64,000 nt of DNA. Origin: Nansenia antarctica (Eukaryota; Chordata; Actinopteri; Argentiniformes; Microstomatidae). A model generated the notes under the pieces. It searched no databases and had not been told where the DNA came from. It saw nothing but the letters and a program-made list of their open reading frames with translations. The position numbers and the translations under genes are program-made. Every line of letters begins with the position of its first letter. The first letter of the stretch is position 1. The DNA lies in the NCBI GenBank assembly GCA_963989245.1, contig OZ022339.1, forward strand, positions 20,016,563 through 20,080,562. Reading direction: 5' to 3'. Of the stretch, positions 63,360 through 64,000 are shown in pieces.

Positions 63360-64000
63360 TGCATTCTGGTAGATCTCTGTTGAAATCCTTTCTAAAATCG
63401 ATACATATTTTCTTTATTGCTACCAGTAACCTGTGCAAACCTGTACTAGAGGCTAATAATCATGGGAAATGTTCTAAAAAGCAACCCCAGAATCCAGATG
63501 AACAGTCTTCTGAAGGTGATCAATACACCACACGCTTGCTAGCCAGAATGAACAACAGGCAGCTAGCAGCGCCGCTAACTCATGGCTGACCCAGCGACCA
63601 TTGACAGACATGACCAGACAATTCAACATGAGGAACCGTCACTTAGCGACATGGAGACCAGACTGGCTACCCTCGAATCCACCTGCTCAGCCCTGGCCAG
63701 AGAAAACCAGGGCCTAAAATTAAAGACGGATGAGCTGTAAAATAGGTCGAGGCGCAACAATATTCGGATAACCGGCTTACCTGAAAAAATTGAGGGCCCG
63801 CAGCCTTTATGCCAGGTTTATGAGGGGATTCCTGAAGGAAACTTTCTGTATCGAGGCCTTCCCTACTCCTCCAGTAGTCGACAGGGCACATAGAAGCACC
63901 ATTCCCCGTAAGAAACACGACAACCCACCCATGTCCCTTCGTTGCACAAATCCACCATTACCAGACCAAGTAGCGTATCCTGAAGCTAGCCAGAGAGGCC
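63360..64000 (+). mobile_element. L1/Tx1-type LINE ORF1 (partial)
   Basis: Plus strand, frames broken: METRLATLESTCSALARENQ, then ENRSRRNNIRITGLPEKIEG (with a TAA in the first codons), then PPVVDRAHRSTIPRKKHDNP. These are the coiled coil and RRM-like signature of L1 ORF1 (transposase_22 family). It runs off the window edge. An in-frame stop shows it is not functional as read. Confidence 0.8.

Overview
The window is teleost-like nuclear DNA. It has GT-AG introns, very dense microsatellites (CA/GT, GA, AAT, GATA), and fish-typical repeats: Tc1/mariner, hAT, piggyBac-like and Academ-like elements, L2-, Rex1- and L1/Tx1-type LINEs, tRNA-derived SINEs, and a Gmr1-type Ty3/gypsy element. No prokaryotic feature is seen and I cannot name the species. 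Most long open frames are transposon proteins; the host genes are split into short exons that have to be read across splice sites.

Host genes: two axonemal (motile cilium) genes lie head-to-tail on the minus strand. (1) 62.8 to 41.97 kb holds the 3' part of a CFAP46-like gene (C1d central-pair projection protein). I place eight high-quality exons and one weaker one, ending in a CHAT-like caspase/separase-fold region and a TGA stop at 41966. (2) 40.45 to 11.13 kb holds an ODAD1/CCDC63-family coiled-coil gene (outer dynein arm docking complex). I place an ATG exon and eleven further exons whose splice phases all agree over 1,690 coding nt; its 3' end was not found. Only about 1.5 kb separates the CFAP46-like stop from the ODAD1-like start. 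That spacer holds a tRNA-derived SINE and a long imperfect hairpin.

Layout: 1-2 kb, truncated L1/Tx1 and GATA repeats. 2.0-8.35 kb, complete Gmr1-type LTR retrotransposon with 5-bp target duplication and near-identical LTRs, the 5' LTR split by a later LINE. 8.4-13.4 kb, LINE fragments around the most 3' ODAD1-like exon found. 13.9-40.45 kb, the rest of the ODAD1-like gene, its introns filled with an Academ-like element, a hAT-like element, Rex1- and L2-type LINEs, a Tc1 carrying a SINE, and foldback MITEs. 40.45-42 kb, intergenic. 42-62.8 kb, the CFAP46-like gene, with a 51/57-bp minisatellite, a nest of Tc1, solo Gmr1-type LTR and TIR element with tRNA-like promoters, hAT fragments and several copies of one L2 family. 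63.3-64 kb, an L1/Tx1 ORF1 fragment cut by the window edge.

The most notable signals are the Gmr1-type copia-like domain order with an apparently capsid-less Gag, the nuclease-bearing long-TIR element, the three-level nest at 54.5-56.5 kb, and the unusual closeness of microsatellites and a LINE to splice sites of the CFAP46-like gene.
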